A DNA stretch of 64,000 nt from positions 310,001-374,000 of the forward strand of contig NZ_JAYGJO010000001.1 in the NCBI RefSeq assembly GCF_035013185.1, written 5' to 3'. The DNA comes from Acerihabitans sp035013185 (GTDB lineage: Bacteria; Pseudomonadota; Gammaproteobacteria; Enterobacterales; Enterobacteriaceae). The position numbers were made by a program, and so were the translations under genes. The notes beneath the pieces are model-generated. The model searched no databases, was not told the origin of the DNA, and worked only from the letters and a program-made list of their open reading frames with translations. This document shows positions 36,401-44,383 of the stretch, piece by piece. Position 1 is the first letter of the stretch. The number at the start of each line of letters is the position of its first letter.

Positions 36401-36772
36401 CGAGGCGTAAATCAGCGACGTGACGGTGGAACCGATATAACCAAAGCCTGCGCCGCGGGTTAATAAATCGATATCCAACCCATACCGGGCGGCGTAGATA
36501 CTGATCGGTAACGCCATCAGAAAGATGATCGTGCCAACCAGCAATACCGCTATCGACACATAATAAAAACCATAGGTCAACGTCAAAGCTCCACCCATTG
36601 CCTCTAGAGCCAAGAACGTAATGGCGCTGATGGCGGTGACCACTACCTTGCCTGAACTCCAACGTCGTGCGGAATGAGGCGTGAACCGTAGGGCGTAATC
36701 CTCCAGAGTTTGGTTGGTGACCCATTGATTATATTGACGTCTGGCCTTAAAGGCTTTCTGTTGCGCAGTCAT
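33416..36772 (-). CDS. NCS1 permease-hybrid histidine kinase fusion (transporter-like sensor)
   Basis: An 1118-residue multidomain protein. Residues about 25-480 form a complete 12-segment NCS1 permease fold (purine/cytosine/uracil/allantoin family). Residues 496-533 form a cysteine-rich knuckle with ten cysteines (CCVC, then CSLCC, then CNDAC), probably metal-binding. Three further membrane segments lie near 550-625, then a coiled coil (about 625-670), HisKA with His679 in GITHELRTPLNAML, HATPase (N box ILINLLSNAIKF, GTGLGLTITR), a receiver with Asp963 (LFLLDVAMPEMNG) and a C-terminal helical tail. The design parallels CbrA, in which a solute transporter is fused to a kinase. ATG 36772 is preferred; GTG 36799 is in frame. 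The ligand is unknown; amides, urea or a pyrimidine are candidates. Confidence 0.9.
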   Translation of the reverse strand: MTAQQKAFKARRQYNQWVTNQTLEDYALRFTPHSARRWSSGKVVVTAISAITFLALEAMGGALTLTYGFYYVSIAVLLVGTIIFLMALPISIYAARYGLDIDLLTRGAGFGYIGSTVTSLIYASFTFIFFALEATIMAMALDMLFGMPLHIGYLLSSLVVIPLVTYGFTFISRFQQLTQVAWLILQITPFVLILLRDSTTFHAWIVFPGLLAPHQPGHVDLLRLGAVCSVLLSLVAQVGEQVDQIRFLPKRQPDKPWIWWSSVIAAGPGWILMGGLKIMLGSFLAVLAFRYGLGVDLASEPTHMYLVAFSYVTHSSTWLFALTGIFVVMSQLKINVANAYAGSIAWSNFFLRLTHRHPGRVVWLFFNVGIALLLMELGVYHVFEDILGIYAVAATAWIGTVVADLVVNKRLGFSPPGIEFRRAYLYDINPVGMGSMLLSMALGLAAYFGWFGLTVQEFASLFSLALTFVFSPLIAWYTGGKYYLARQETQQVASECCVCGHHFEPPEMSYCPLYQGAICSLCCSLDVRCNDACKPSAHYSQQIQYLFFGWLSLGYLKKFDPKIWSFISILSLFSSIIGILLMLVYVQMRNTFGADYPLLAAALWKVFFILLIVTGITTWLFILTNKSRQVAQDELRLQSERLVEEIIAHEATDQQLQKAKEIADEANQAKSRYLTGITHELRTPLNAMLGYAQLLEQAQDIPEPRRRGLSVIRRSGEHLANLIEGLLDISKIEAGKMEIHRDEVRIGELMQQLVEMFHHQALDKGLKFIYNPPPLLPEVVLTDENRLRQILINLLSNAIKFTDHGTVTLDFSYRSEVAFFAIHDTGVGIETDHLESIFRPFERVRHSGTHSGTGLGLTITRLLTYVMGGDLQVESIPGAGSTFSLRLMLSSQNNSGYQPVVPWKIVSYRGPGKRLMVVDDDDVHRQLMSDMLTPLGFEVISANSAAQCLQLNRWCAADLFLLDVAMPEMNGWELLNSLRAQGWHQPVLMISAEADAGKWRQVKQRGEIRFQTKPIRMAVLLDNIGSLLQLEWQREKEAVASLPVAADCRVLGQDEYQQLMGLARLGYAKGFRERLQQLLEQRKVDPRTAESLDLLASRFRFESVITELATVEKDHVMR

Positions 36773-37122
36773 GCTTTTTCCCGTGGTTTGACATGCCACG
36801 TCCCCAGCCGATCTCTGGGCTAGGCCGCGAGGCTCTGGTGAAACTAAGCAAAACGCGCGCCAACGCGCGTGGGTAACGCAAAATAACCCATGGTTGATTA
36901 GGGCAAGCCCTCGAACAGGTGGTTTCTACCCCGGTTTCATGGACTTGTTTCCACCGAGAAAGGTCGCGCACGGGTCATGATTGTGCCGGTTTGGGCGGCC
37001 GGCGCCAATACGTTAAATGACGTAGTCACTGCGCCTATTGGCCCATTGTCGCCGCCCCCCCGCCGAACGCAAGATGGTGACGTTTTCTACACCAGACGGC
37101 CATTCATCAGGGGATACCTATT
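36773..37122. promoter_or_regulatory. Divergent control region between sensor genes and urt-amiF operon
   Basis: This 350-base gap separates the start of the sensor kinase from that of the urea/amide binding protein. It contains a 7-bp inverted repeat ACGCGCG-CCAA-CGCGCGT (36853-36870), a short dyad around AACCCATGGTTG (36886-36897), and AGGGCAAGCCCT near 36900. Any of these may be the site of the LuxR-type regulator. GGGGATACC at 37108-37116 is the ribosome site for the operon. I could not assign -35/-10 elements with confidence. Confidence 0.45.
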
Positions 37123-38424
37123 ATGCTTATGCAACATCAAACAGCGACCGACGGCACGGATGCGCGCAACGCTGGATACCATGGCAGGAAAGTCGTTATA
37201 CGACGTTTTTTACCTACCCGGTTGCTCGCCGGTATTTTACTGGCGTGCGCCGGCCATTTTACGCCGGCGCTGGCGGCCGAACCGGCCACCGCCGCAGTGA
37301 ATACCACCGGCCTGGCTGTCACCGACACCACGGTGAAGGTCGGCATTCTGCACTCATCTACCGGTACCATGGCCATCAGTGAAACCGGATCGATCCAGGC
37401 GGAAAAACTGGCGATTGAACAAATCAATCAGGCCGGCGGCGTATTGGGCCGCAAGATTGACTATATCCAGGAAGACGGCGCCAGTGATTGGCCGACCTTT
37501 GCTGAAAAAGCCAAAAAATTGTTGGTGAGCGATAAAGTGGCGGCAATCTTTGGTGGCTGGACCTCAGCCTCGCGCAAAGCGATGCTACCGGTGCTGGAAC
37601 AATATAACGGCATGCTCTATTACCCCACTTTTTATGAAGGACTCGAAGAGTCGCCTAATGTTATTTACACCGGCCAGGAAGCCACTCAGCAAATTATCGC
37701 GGGTATAGATTGGGTGGTTAAAAATAAACATGCGAAAACCTTTTATCTGCTCGGATCGGATTATATTTGGCCACGCACCGCGAATAAAATTGCACGCCAT
37801 CATATTGAAAAATTGGGGCTAAAGGTCATAGGTGAAGATTATTACCCATTAGGTAATACCCAGTTCAACTCTGTGATTAATAAAATAAAACTGAAAAAAC
37901 CGGATGTGATCTACGCCATTGTCGTGGGAGGATCCAATGTGGCTTTTTATAAACAGCTCAAAGCTGCCGGTATCGACATGACCAAGGAAAAACCCCTGTT
38001 GCTGACCATCTCGGTAACGGAAGATGAAATTCGCGGTATTGGCGGGGAAAATATCGTTGGTGCTTATGCCTCAATGAAGTATTTCCAAAGTATGGATAAT
38101 CCGGCCAATAAAGCGTTTGTCGCGGCGTTTAAACAACGCTGGGGCAACGATATGGTCATCGGTGATGTGACTCAAGCGGCGTATCTCGGCCCCTGGTTAT
38201 GGAAAGCGGCGGTGGAAAAAGCCGGTTCGTTTGATATCGACAAAATACGTGCCGCTTCGCCGGGCATTGAAATGAAAAATGCGCCGGAAGGTTATGTCAG
38301 AATTCACCCTAATCATCACCTCTGGTCGAAAACCGTGATTGGTCGCGCCAGAGCGGACGGGCAATATGACGTTATTTTCCAAACGCCGAATCTGATTGAA
38401 CCCAACCCATTCCCGAAAGATTAA
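37123..38424 (+). CDS. urtA: Urea/short-chain amide ABC transporter, periplasmic binding protein (UrtA/FmdD type)
   Basis: A 433-residue type I periplasmic binding protein of the UrtA/FmdD/AmiC class. The signal peptide is long: a charged N-region with RKVVIRRF, a hydrophobic core TRLLAGILLACAG, and a cleavage site after ALAA near residue 52. The mature part carries VKVGILHSSTGTMAISE, IFGGWTSASRKAMLP and YYPTFYEGLEESPNVIYTG, all hallmark urea/amide-binding segments. It captures substrate for UrtBCDE. A formamidase rather than urease ends the operon, so formamide or another short-chain amide is as likely as urea. ATG 37123 has GGGGA ahead; ATG 37129 is an alternative. Confidence 0.88.
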   Translation: MLMQHQTATDGTDARNAGYHGRKVVIRRFLPTRLLAGILLACAGHFTPALAAEPATAAVNTTGLAVTDTTVKVGILHSSTGTMAISETGSIQAEKLAIEQINQAGGVLGRKIDYIQEDGASDWPTFAEKAKKLLVSDKVAAIFGGWTSASRKAMLPVLEQYNGMLYYPTFYEGLEESPNVIYTGQEATQQIIAGIDWVVKNKHAKTFYLLGSDYIWPRTANKIARHHIEKLGLKVIGEDYYPLGNTQFNSVINKIKLKKPDVIYAIVVGGSNVAFYKQLKAAGIDMTKEKPLLLTISVTEDEIRGIGGENIVGAYASMKYFQSMDNPANKAFVAAFKQRWGNDMVIGDVTQAAYLGPWLWKAAVEKAGSFDIDKIRAASPGIEMKNAPEGYVRIHPNHHLWSKTVIGRARADGQYDVIFQTPNLIEPNPFPKD

Positions 38425-38479
38425 ATCACTGTGCCCCCGTTATGTACCCGGGGGCAACGTTAACCAAAAGGGGACGATC

Positions 38480-39406
38480 ATGTTTAGTGGCTACAGTCTC
38501 GCCGATTTGACCTCGATTCTTGTTATGCAGGGTTTTTCCGGACTCAGCCTGTTTTCGGTCTTTGTCCTTATGTCCTTGGGATTGGCGATTATTTTCGGCC
38601 AGATGGGGGTGATCAATATGGCCCATGGCGAATTTATGATTCTTGGCGCCTATGTGACCTGGCTCACCGAACATGCGGTACAAGATTATCTACCGTGGCT
38701 GTTCGACGGGTATTTTTTTATCGCTATCGTGCTGGCGTTTTTCTGCGCGGCGCTGTTAGGGATGGTGATCGAACGGATCTTGATTCGCCACCTTTATCAT
38801 CGCCCACTGGATACCTTGCTGGCCACATGGGGATTGAGCCTGATCATGCAGCAGACCTACCGCACATTGTTCGGTCCGCGTGAAGTGGGGGTTGATCTGC
38901 CCGCATGGCTGATGGGGTCTTATCATTTTGGCGACAATATCGAAATTCCCATTAATGGCGTATTTGTCATGTTGTTGACGCTCATTATTACCGTCATGGT
39001 CGGTTACTTGATGTATCGCTCAGCCTGGGGCATCAAGGTGCGTGCGGTCGTGGTAAACCGGGCGATGGCGGGTGCGGTGGGTATCAATACAGCACAGGTA
39101 GATAACCGCACCTTCGCCCTGGGGTGCGGCATCGCCGGTATTGCCGGCAGCGCCTTCACCATGATCAGTTCCACCGGACCGACGGCGGGGCAGCAGTATA
39201 TCGTTGATACTTTTCTGGTGGTGGTGTTTGGTGGCGCGCAAAGCCTGCTTGGCACCATAGCTTCGGCGTTTGCTATCTCCCAATCACAGTCAACGCTGGA
39301 GTTTTTCCTCAGCGGTTCCATGGCCAAGGTGCTCACCCTGCTCATCGTGGTGGTGATCTTGATGCTCCGCCCCCAAGGCCTGTTCGCTAGCCGTATTCGT
39401 CGTTAG
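38480..39406 (+). CDS. urtB: Urea/amide ABC transporter permease UrtB (LivH family)
   Basis: A 308-residue branched-chain-amino-acid-type (HAAT) inner-membrane permease with about 8 segments. It shows FVLMSLGLAIIFGQMGVINMAHGEFMILGAY near the N-terminus, the diagnostic LivH/UrtB motif, and the coupling region AVVVNRAMAGAVGINTAQVDNRTFALG. The open frame starts at 38396, but ATG 38480 has AAGGGGAC 7 bases ahead and begins at the normal family N-terminus, so the longer reading is rejected. It follows urtA by 55 bases and precedes urtC by 7. Confidence 0.93.
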   Translation: MFSGYSLADLTSILVMQGFSGLSLFSVFVLMSLGLAIIFGQMGVINMAHGEFMILGAYVTWLTEHAVQDYLPWLFDGYFFIAIVLAFFCAALLGMVIERILIRHLYHRPLDTLLATWGLSLIMQQTYRTLFGPREVGVDLPAWLMGSYHFGDNIEIPINGVFVMLLTLIITVMVGYLMYRSAWGIKVRAVVVNRAMAGAVGINTAQVDNRTFALGCGIAGIAGSAFTMISSTGPTAGQQYIVDTFLVVVFGGAQSLLGTIASAFAISQSQSTLEFFLSGSMAKVLTLLIVVVILMLRPQGLFASRIRR

Positions 39407-39413
39407 GAGAGAA

Positions 39414-40580
39414 ATGATGTTTTCATGGGTAAAACGGCTCACCGTTCGACATCAAATGCTCAGTATTGCCTTGATTTTTGTCTTCATCGCGGTGCTGTTC
39501 CCCTTGAGCATGGATATTTTTCGCCTCAACCTGGTGGGTAAATACCTGACTTACGCTTTTGTCGCGGTGGGACTGGTATTGTGCTGGGGCTACGGTGGTA
39601 TTTTGAGCCTAGGGCAGGGAATATTTTTCGGTCTTGGTGGTTATTGCATGGCCATGTTCCTGAAACTGGAAGCGTCCACCGTGGCTGACACCAAAATTCA
39701 GACCACGCCGGGGATCCCGGATTTTATGGACTGGAATCAACTGACGCAATTACCGTCGTTCTGGCAGCCTTTCCATTCGTTTAGTTTTACCCTGTTGGCG
39801 ATTATCGTGGTACCGACCATTTTCGCGTACATCATCGGTATCGCCATGTTTAAGCGGCGGGTGGGCGGGGTCTATTTCGCCATTATCACCCAAGCTATTT
39901 CTGCCATCATGACCATTTTGATTATCGGGCAACAGGGTTATACCGGTGGGATTAACGGTATTACTGACCTGCGTACGTTATTGGGTTGGGATATTAGAAC
40001 CGATCACGCCAAATATATTCTTTATTATATCAATGCCGGCTGTCTCTTGGCGGTAGTACTGATGAGCTATTTTATTATAAACAGCAAACTGGGACGTTTA
40101 TTGGTCGCCATTCGCGATAAAGAAGACCGCGTCAGATTCTCTGGTTACGATGTGGCAAATATTAAAACAGTGATTTTTTGCATCAGTGCTATATTTTCTT
40201 CCATCGGTGGTGCTTTATTTACCCTCCAGGTCGGGTTTATGTCACCAGGATTTATTGGCACCGCGGCTTCAATCGAAATGGTGATTTTTTGTGCGGTGGG
40301 AGGACGCTTATCTATTTTGGGCGCGATCTATGGCACCCTATTGGTTAACGGGGCTAAAAGTAATATTTCAGAATCGTTGCCTGAGATCTGGCCGTTTGCC
40401 ATGGGGGCCTTATTTATTGTGGTGGTATTGCTGTTCCCAAAAGGTTTGGCCGGTATTTATCAAGACCGGATCCGACCTTTATTTAGCCGCGGGTTAAAAA
40501 CAGTCAGTGGCCAGAGTGTTGCTCAAAGGCAAGATGGGCTCGCCGTGGCTCCGGTCAAAGACAATGTATCTGAACGGTGA
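39414..40580 (+). CDS. urtC: Urea/amide ABC transporter permease UrtC (LivM family)
   Basis: A 388-residue LivM/UrtC inner-membrane permease with about 9-10 segments. It includes LCWGYGGILSLGQGIFFGLGGYCMAMF and the UrtC-typical loop GYTGGINGITDLRTLLG. The ATPase contact lies near AIRDKEDRVRFSGYDVANIKTVIF. It pairs with UrtB to form the heterodimeric channel. TTAGGAGAGAA precedes two adjacent ATG codons (39414 and 39417), and either could be used. The C-terminal about 25 residues after the last membrane segment are hydrophilic and poorly conserved. The gene ends 3 bases before urtD. Confidence 0.93.
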   Translation: MMFSWVKRLTVRHQMLSIALIFVFIAVLFPLSMDIFRLNLVGKYLTYAFVAVGLVLCWGYGGILSLGQGIFFGLGGYCMAMFLKLEASTVADTKIQTTPGIPDFMDWNQLTQLPSFWQPFHSFSFTLLAIIVVPTIFAYIIGIAMFKRRVGGVYFAIITQAISAIMTILIIGQQGYTGGINGITDLRTLLGWDIRTDHAKYILYYINAGCLLAVVLMSYFIINSKLGRLLVAIRDKEDRVRFSGYDVANIKTVIFCISAIFSSIGGALFTLQVGFMSPGFIGTAASIEMVIFCAVGGRLSILGAIYGTLLVNGAKSNISESLPEIWPFAMGALFIVVVLLFPKGLAGIYQDRIRPLFSRGLKTVSGQSVAQRQDGLAVAPVKDNVSER

Positions 40581-40583
40581 ATC

Positions 40584-41333
40584 ATGATGAAAAAAATAAA
40601 AGACATCGTCCTGGCGGTGGAAGGATTGACCGTGTCGTTTAATGGTTTTAAAGCCGTCAATGATTTTTCCATGTATGTGGATGAGGAGCAAATCTATGTC
40701 ATTATCGGGCCTAATGGCGCAGGCAAAACCACGGTGCTGGATTTAATTTGCGGTAAGACGGCAGCCACTGCCGGCAGTATTAAATTTAAAGGCCGAGAAT
40801 TAAGCCGTCTAAATGAAAACCAAATCGTACGTGCCGGGGTAGGACGCAAATTCCAGAATCCGTCGATATATGAAAACCTCACGGTATTTGAAAATCTGGA
40901 ATTATCTTATCCTCAAGCAAGAACGGCATTGGGTGCATTATTTTCTCGACGCGATGATAAATTAATTCAGGCAATAAGCGATACGGCCAAACAAATTTTC
41001 CTTGATGGATTTCTGGATGTTCAGGCCGACTATCTTAGCCACGGACAAAAACAATGGCTGGAAATTGGCATGTTGCTCATTCAAAACCCCAGTTTGCTCA
41101 TGTTGGATGAACCGGTAGCGGGTATGTCGGTAGCCGAGCGTCAGCAAACGGCCGAACTGCTTAAGCGCATAGCCAAAGGTCGCTCGGTACTGGTGATCGA
41201 GCATGATATGCAGTTTGTCGAAAACATTGCTGATCATGTCACCGTGATGCACCAGGGGCAGTCGCTGTCGGTGGGCAGTATACAGAAAGTGAAACTCGAC
41301 CCACGGGTTATTGATGTCTATCTGGGGCACTAA
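40584..41333 (+). CDS. urtD: Urea/amide ABC transporter ATPase UrtD
   Basis: A 249-residue ABC ATPase of the LivG/UrtD type. It has Walker A GPNGAGKTT at residues 42-50, the subfamily's unusual signature LSHGQKQWLEIGMLL (in place of LSGGQ), Walker B LLMLDEPVAGMS and the switch His in VIEHDMQFV. The LSHGQKQWLEIG motif is characteristic of urea/amide systems. It works with UrtE as the heterodimeric motor for UrtBC. Adjacent ATG codons at 40584 and 40587 leave the start uncertain by one residue. Confidence 0.95.
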   Translation: MMKKIKDIVLAVEGLTVSFNGFKAVNDFSMYVDEEQIYVIIGPNGAGKTTVLDLICGKTAATAGSIKFKGRELSRLNENQIVRAGVGRKFQNPSIYENLTVFENLELSYPQARTALGALFSRRDDKLIQAISDTAKQIFLDGFLDVQADYLSHGQKQWLEIGMLLIQNPSLLMLDEPVAGMSVAERQQTAELLKRIAKGRSVLVIEHDMQFVENIADHVTVMHQGQSLSVGSIQKVKLDPRVIDVYLGH

Positions 41334-41342
41334 GGGGAATAC

Positions 41343-42032
41343 ATGCTGCACATAGAGAACTATCACGTCGCTTACGGACAAAGCCGCATCATTGAAAATC
41401 TCAATATTCAGGTGCAGGAAAACGAGATTGTCGCGTTAATCGGCCGTAACGGCATGGGTAAAACGACCCTGATGAAATCACTGATCGGCATGATCCCGGC
41501 GCAATCTGGACGGGTATTACTACAGGGCCAGGATCTGAGCACCCGTAAAAGTTACCAGCGAGTCAGAGCCGGCATGGGTTTTGTCCCCCAGGGACGCATG
41601 GTGTTTTCCACCATGACGGTTGAAGACAATATCAAAACCGGTCTGCCGCCCAAGGAGAAAGGGCGCATTCCCGCGTCGCTGTATGCCACCTTTCCGGTTT
41701 TGGAGGAAATGAAAGGCCGCCTGGCGGGAAATCTTTCCGGCGGCCAGCAACAGCAACTGGTGATTGCCCGCGCGCTGGCCGGCAATCCACAACTGTTGCT
41801 ACTCGATGAACCGACGGAAGGTATTCAACCGTCCATTATCAAGGATATGGCGCGGATGTTGCGAAATATCCGCGACCAGCAAGGACTGACCATTGTGGTG
41901 TCCGAGCAGGTTCTGAGTTTTGTCATGGATGTGGCCGACCGGATTCTGGTGATTGAGAAGGGCGCCATTGTGCATCAGGAAAATCGCCAGACCATCGATC
42001 AACACACTATTGCTGCTTATTTATCTGTCTAA
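41343..42032 (+). CDS. urtE: Urea/amide ABC transporter ATPase UrtE
   Basis: A 229-residue ABC ATPase of the LivF/UrtE type. It carries Walker A GRNGMGKTT at residues 34-42, the family segment GMGFVPQGRMVFSTMTVEDNI, signature LSGGQQQQLVIARAL, Walker B LLLLDEPTEGIQPS and the D/H-loop region. It is the second motor subunit of the transporter. It lies 9 bases after urtD and 56 bases before the formamidase gene, so the six genes read as one operon. Confidence 0.95.
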   Translation: MLHIENYHVAYGQSRIIENLNIQVQENEIVALIGRNGMGKTTLMKSLIGMIPAQSGRVLLQGQDLSTRKSYQRVRAGMGFVPQGRMVFSTMTVEDNIKTGLPPKEKGRIPASLYATFPVLEEMKGRLAGNLSGGQQQQLVIARALAGNPQLLLLDEPTEGIQPSIIKDMARMLRNIRDQQGLTIVVSEQVLSFVMDVADRILVIEKGAIVHQENRQTIDQHTIAAYLSV

Positions 42033-42088
42033 CCGTCCATCGTCTCGGCGTTGGGTAACCATTATTAACGTTAAACAAGAGGTGTATT

Positions 42089-43099
42089 ATGGGAAGTACC
42101 GGAAGTGTCAGTGCCTGGGAAGAAGCGTTATTAGTTGCCATGATCCAATATCCGGTGCCGGTGATTAAGGGACCGGAAGATATTCAAACCCAGGTTAAGC
42201 AAATCTGTAAAACGGTCGCGAATACCAAAGCAGGTTATCCCGATCTGGATTTAATCGTATTCCCGGAATATTCAACTCAAGGGCTGAATACCAAAATTTG
42301 GACCTACGATGAGATGTTGCTGACCCTCGACAGTCCGGAGATTGATTGTTTTCGCCACGCCTGCGTAGAAAATGATATCTGGGGGGTGTTCTCACTGATG
42401 GAGCGTAATGAAGACCCGAACTTGCCGCCCTACAATACGGCGATCATTATCAATAACCACGGTGAGATTGCACTGCACTACCGCAAGTTACAGCCGTGGG
42501 TGCCCATCGAGCCTTGGATGCCGGGCAATTATGGCATGCCGGTATGCGATGGACCGAAAGGCGCCAAGCTGGCGGTCTGTATCTGTCACGACGGCATGTT
42601 TCCTGAACTGGCGCGGGAAGCCGCCTATAAAGGCTGCAATGTGTATATTCGCATTTCCGGCTATTCTACCCAGGTTAACGATCAATGGATCTGGACCAAT
42701 CGTACCAATGCCTGGCAGAATCTGATGTACACCATTTCGGTTAATCTGGCCGGTTACGACGAAGTGTTCTATTACTTTGGTGAAGGCACGGTATGTAACT
42801 ATGATGGCAATGTTATCCAGCAAGGACAACGCAATCCGTGGGAAATCGTCACCGCTGAATTGTTCCCGCGTTTGGTGGATAAAGCGCGTGAAAACTGGGC
42901 GCTGGAAAATAATATCTTTAATCTTGGCTGTCGGGGTTATGTTGGTAAACCCGGTGGTGAGAAAGAGAATTATTTGACCTGGGTGCGCGATTTGGCCAAT
43001 GGTGAATATAAATTGCCTTGGGATGAACAGGTGCGTATTCGTGATGGGTGGAAATATTACCCCGACGGGGTCAAGTTAGGTCCGTTGCCAAAACCCTGA
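42089..43099 (+). CDS. amiF: Formamidase (AmiF), nitrilase-superfamily amide hydrolase
   Basis: A 336-residue cytoplasmic amidohydrolase that splits formamide to formate and ammonia. The Glu-Lys-Cys catalytic triad of the nitrilase superfamily falls at Glu60 (VFPEYSTQG), Lys133 (HYRKLQPW) and Cys166 (VCICHDGM), exactly the positions of Helicobacter pylori AmiF, with high identity over the whole chain (for example NVYIRISGYSTQVNDQWI). These residues and the GCRGYVGKPGG C-terminal part separate it from the related aliphatic amidase AmiE. ATG 42089 follows AAGAGGTG. As the last gene of the urt operon it would release ammonia from the imported amide. Confidence 0.95.
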   Translation: MGSTGSVSAWEEALLVAMIQYPVPVIKGPEDIQTQVKQICKTVANTKAGYPDLDLIVFPEYSTQGLNTKIWTYDEMLLTLDSPEIDCFRHACVENDIWGVFSLMERNEDPNLPPYNTAIIINNHGEIALHYRKLQPWVPIEPWMPGNYGMPVCDGPKGAKLAVCICHDGMFPELAREAAYKGCNVYIRISGYSTQVNDQWIWTNRTNAWQNLMYTISVNLAGYDEVFYYFGEGTVCNYDGNVIQQGQRNPWEIVTAELFPRLVDKARENWALENNIFNLGCRGYVGKPGGEKENYLTWVRDLANGEYKLPWDEQVRIRDGWKYYPDGVKLGPLPKP

Positions 43100-43139
43100 G
43101 GTATCCGGTTGCACCACAGCACCAGTCTCACCTCTACCA

Positions 43140-43168
43140 CGCCTTCTGCCGTTTGGCGAAGGCGTTAT
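43140..43168 (+). terminator. Hairpin downstream of amiF (terminator-like)
   Basis: CGCCTTC pairs with GAAGGCG around an inner GCC/GGC stem with a GTTT loop, then TTATT follows. It lies about 40 bases after the amiF stop and ahead of the convergent cdd gene. Confidence 0.55.
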
Positions 43169-43254
43169 TGAACCGCAGGTGTTCATGTGATAGCGGTACT
43201 TGGCGCTTTATGTTGCGATGGACATAAGCCAAACTTCTTGACCTTGACCCTGAT

Positions 43255-44214
43255 TCAACGCGTCAGCAATTGCCGATGGATCTCACGACAGCCCAAAGCG
43301 GTTAAGGTAGCCAGAGTGGCGTCCCATTGCGAGAAGGGAGCTTCTTCCCTTTCCACCAATACCGCACGCTGAATCTGCTGGCAATCCGCCCCTGACATAT
43401 TCAACAGAATCAATGCTGATTGCAGCGGTGGCAGGCTAGGATTAAACGCCGCGTTCTCGGCATAACGCCCGGCGAAAATTCGGCCGTCCGCGGTTTGTAA
43501 CGCTACCGCGCTATGTGCCTGGCTATAAGGCGCATGGCTCTGATTGGCCGCTAGCACCGCCTGCTGCAACAACCCATCTTTCACACTGAGCGCTGAAGGG
43601 ATCGCGGGCTGAGTATCAGCCGGTGAGGTGGTCTGCGCCGTACTGTCTTGGGCGACCAGCGAAAATTGGTGATCAACTGCATCCATAAGTAGACTCTGAA
43701 TAGCTAAATCCCGTGGTCCAAACGCATCCGGTAAATAATGGGCCAGTGGTGCCGGGGTGCGTTCCGGTAGATAAATCATCAAATCGGTGCCGCTATTGAG
43801 TTCGTTCATAAACTGCCGGCAGTGGCCACACGGTGTGTAGTTAACGGTAATTCCGCGCAGGTGGGGTTCTTTACGCAGCCAGGCATGATTGATCGCACTC
43901 TGCTCGGCATGCACCGTTTGCTGCAGCGGCGCGCCAATAAATTCCATATTGGCGCCGAAATAGAGACTACCGTCGCTGCCGCGGGCAATGGCACCGACGT
44001 TAAAATGAGAAATGGGCGTCAGTGCATAGGCGGCGGCAAAAGGTAACAGCGCAAGACACAGCGCATCTTCATCCAGGCCGCTGGCTTGCATCAGCGCCTC
44101 GGCCTGTGCGGCGCTAAGCATGCCGCTAAAATCCTGCCGGTTCAGCTCTAGGGCCAGTGCCTTGTGCAGATCGGGTGCCAGACTCGCCAACAAGGGTTCA
44201 AATTTTGGGTGCAT
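43255..44214 (-). CDS. cdd: Cytidine deaminase
   Basis: A 319-residue dimeric-type cytidine deaminase converting cytidine and deoxycytidine to the uridine forms in pyrimidine salvage. The catalytic zinc site is intact: His102 and Glu104 in VHAEQSAI, Cys129 and Cys132 in TPCGHC, the same numbering as E. coli. The second, non-catalytic deaminase-like domain follows. It is about 25 residues longer than the E. coli enzyme because of an insertion rich in Thr, Ala and Gln near residues 190-205, at the interdomain linker. It lies downstream of yohJ-yohK on the same strand, with 169 bases for its own promoter. Confidence 0.96.
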   Translation of the reverse strand: MHPKFEPLLASLAPDLHKALALELNRQDFSGMLSAAQAEALMQASGLDEDALCLALLPFAAAYALTPISHFNVGAIARGSDGSLYFGANMEFIGAPLQQTVHAEQSAINHAWLRKEPHLRGITVNYTPCGHCRQFMNELNSGTDLMIYLPERTPAPLAHYLPDAFGPRDLAIQSLLMDAVDHQFSLVAQDSTAQTTSPADTQPAIPSALSVKDGLLQQAVLAANQSHAPYSQAHSAVALQTADGRIFAGRYAENAAFNPSLPPLQSALILLNMSGADCQQIQRAVLVEREEAPFSQWDATLATLTALGCREIHRQLLTR

Positions 44215-44383
44215 AATAATTCCCTTAAAAATGACTTGGCCACCATGTTAATCCTTACGCGCAAAGATAAATATGATCATTATCTTATCCGTTTACACCC
44301 ACCCCAATCCTTTTTGCCCGTTCCCAACACGCTTAAGCCAAGCAAATAGTGAAGATGTCATTGAATGCGTTTAACCAAAGAGG

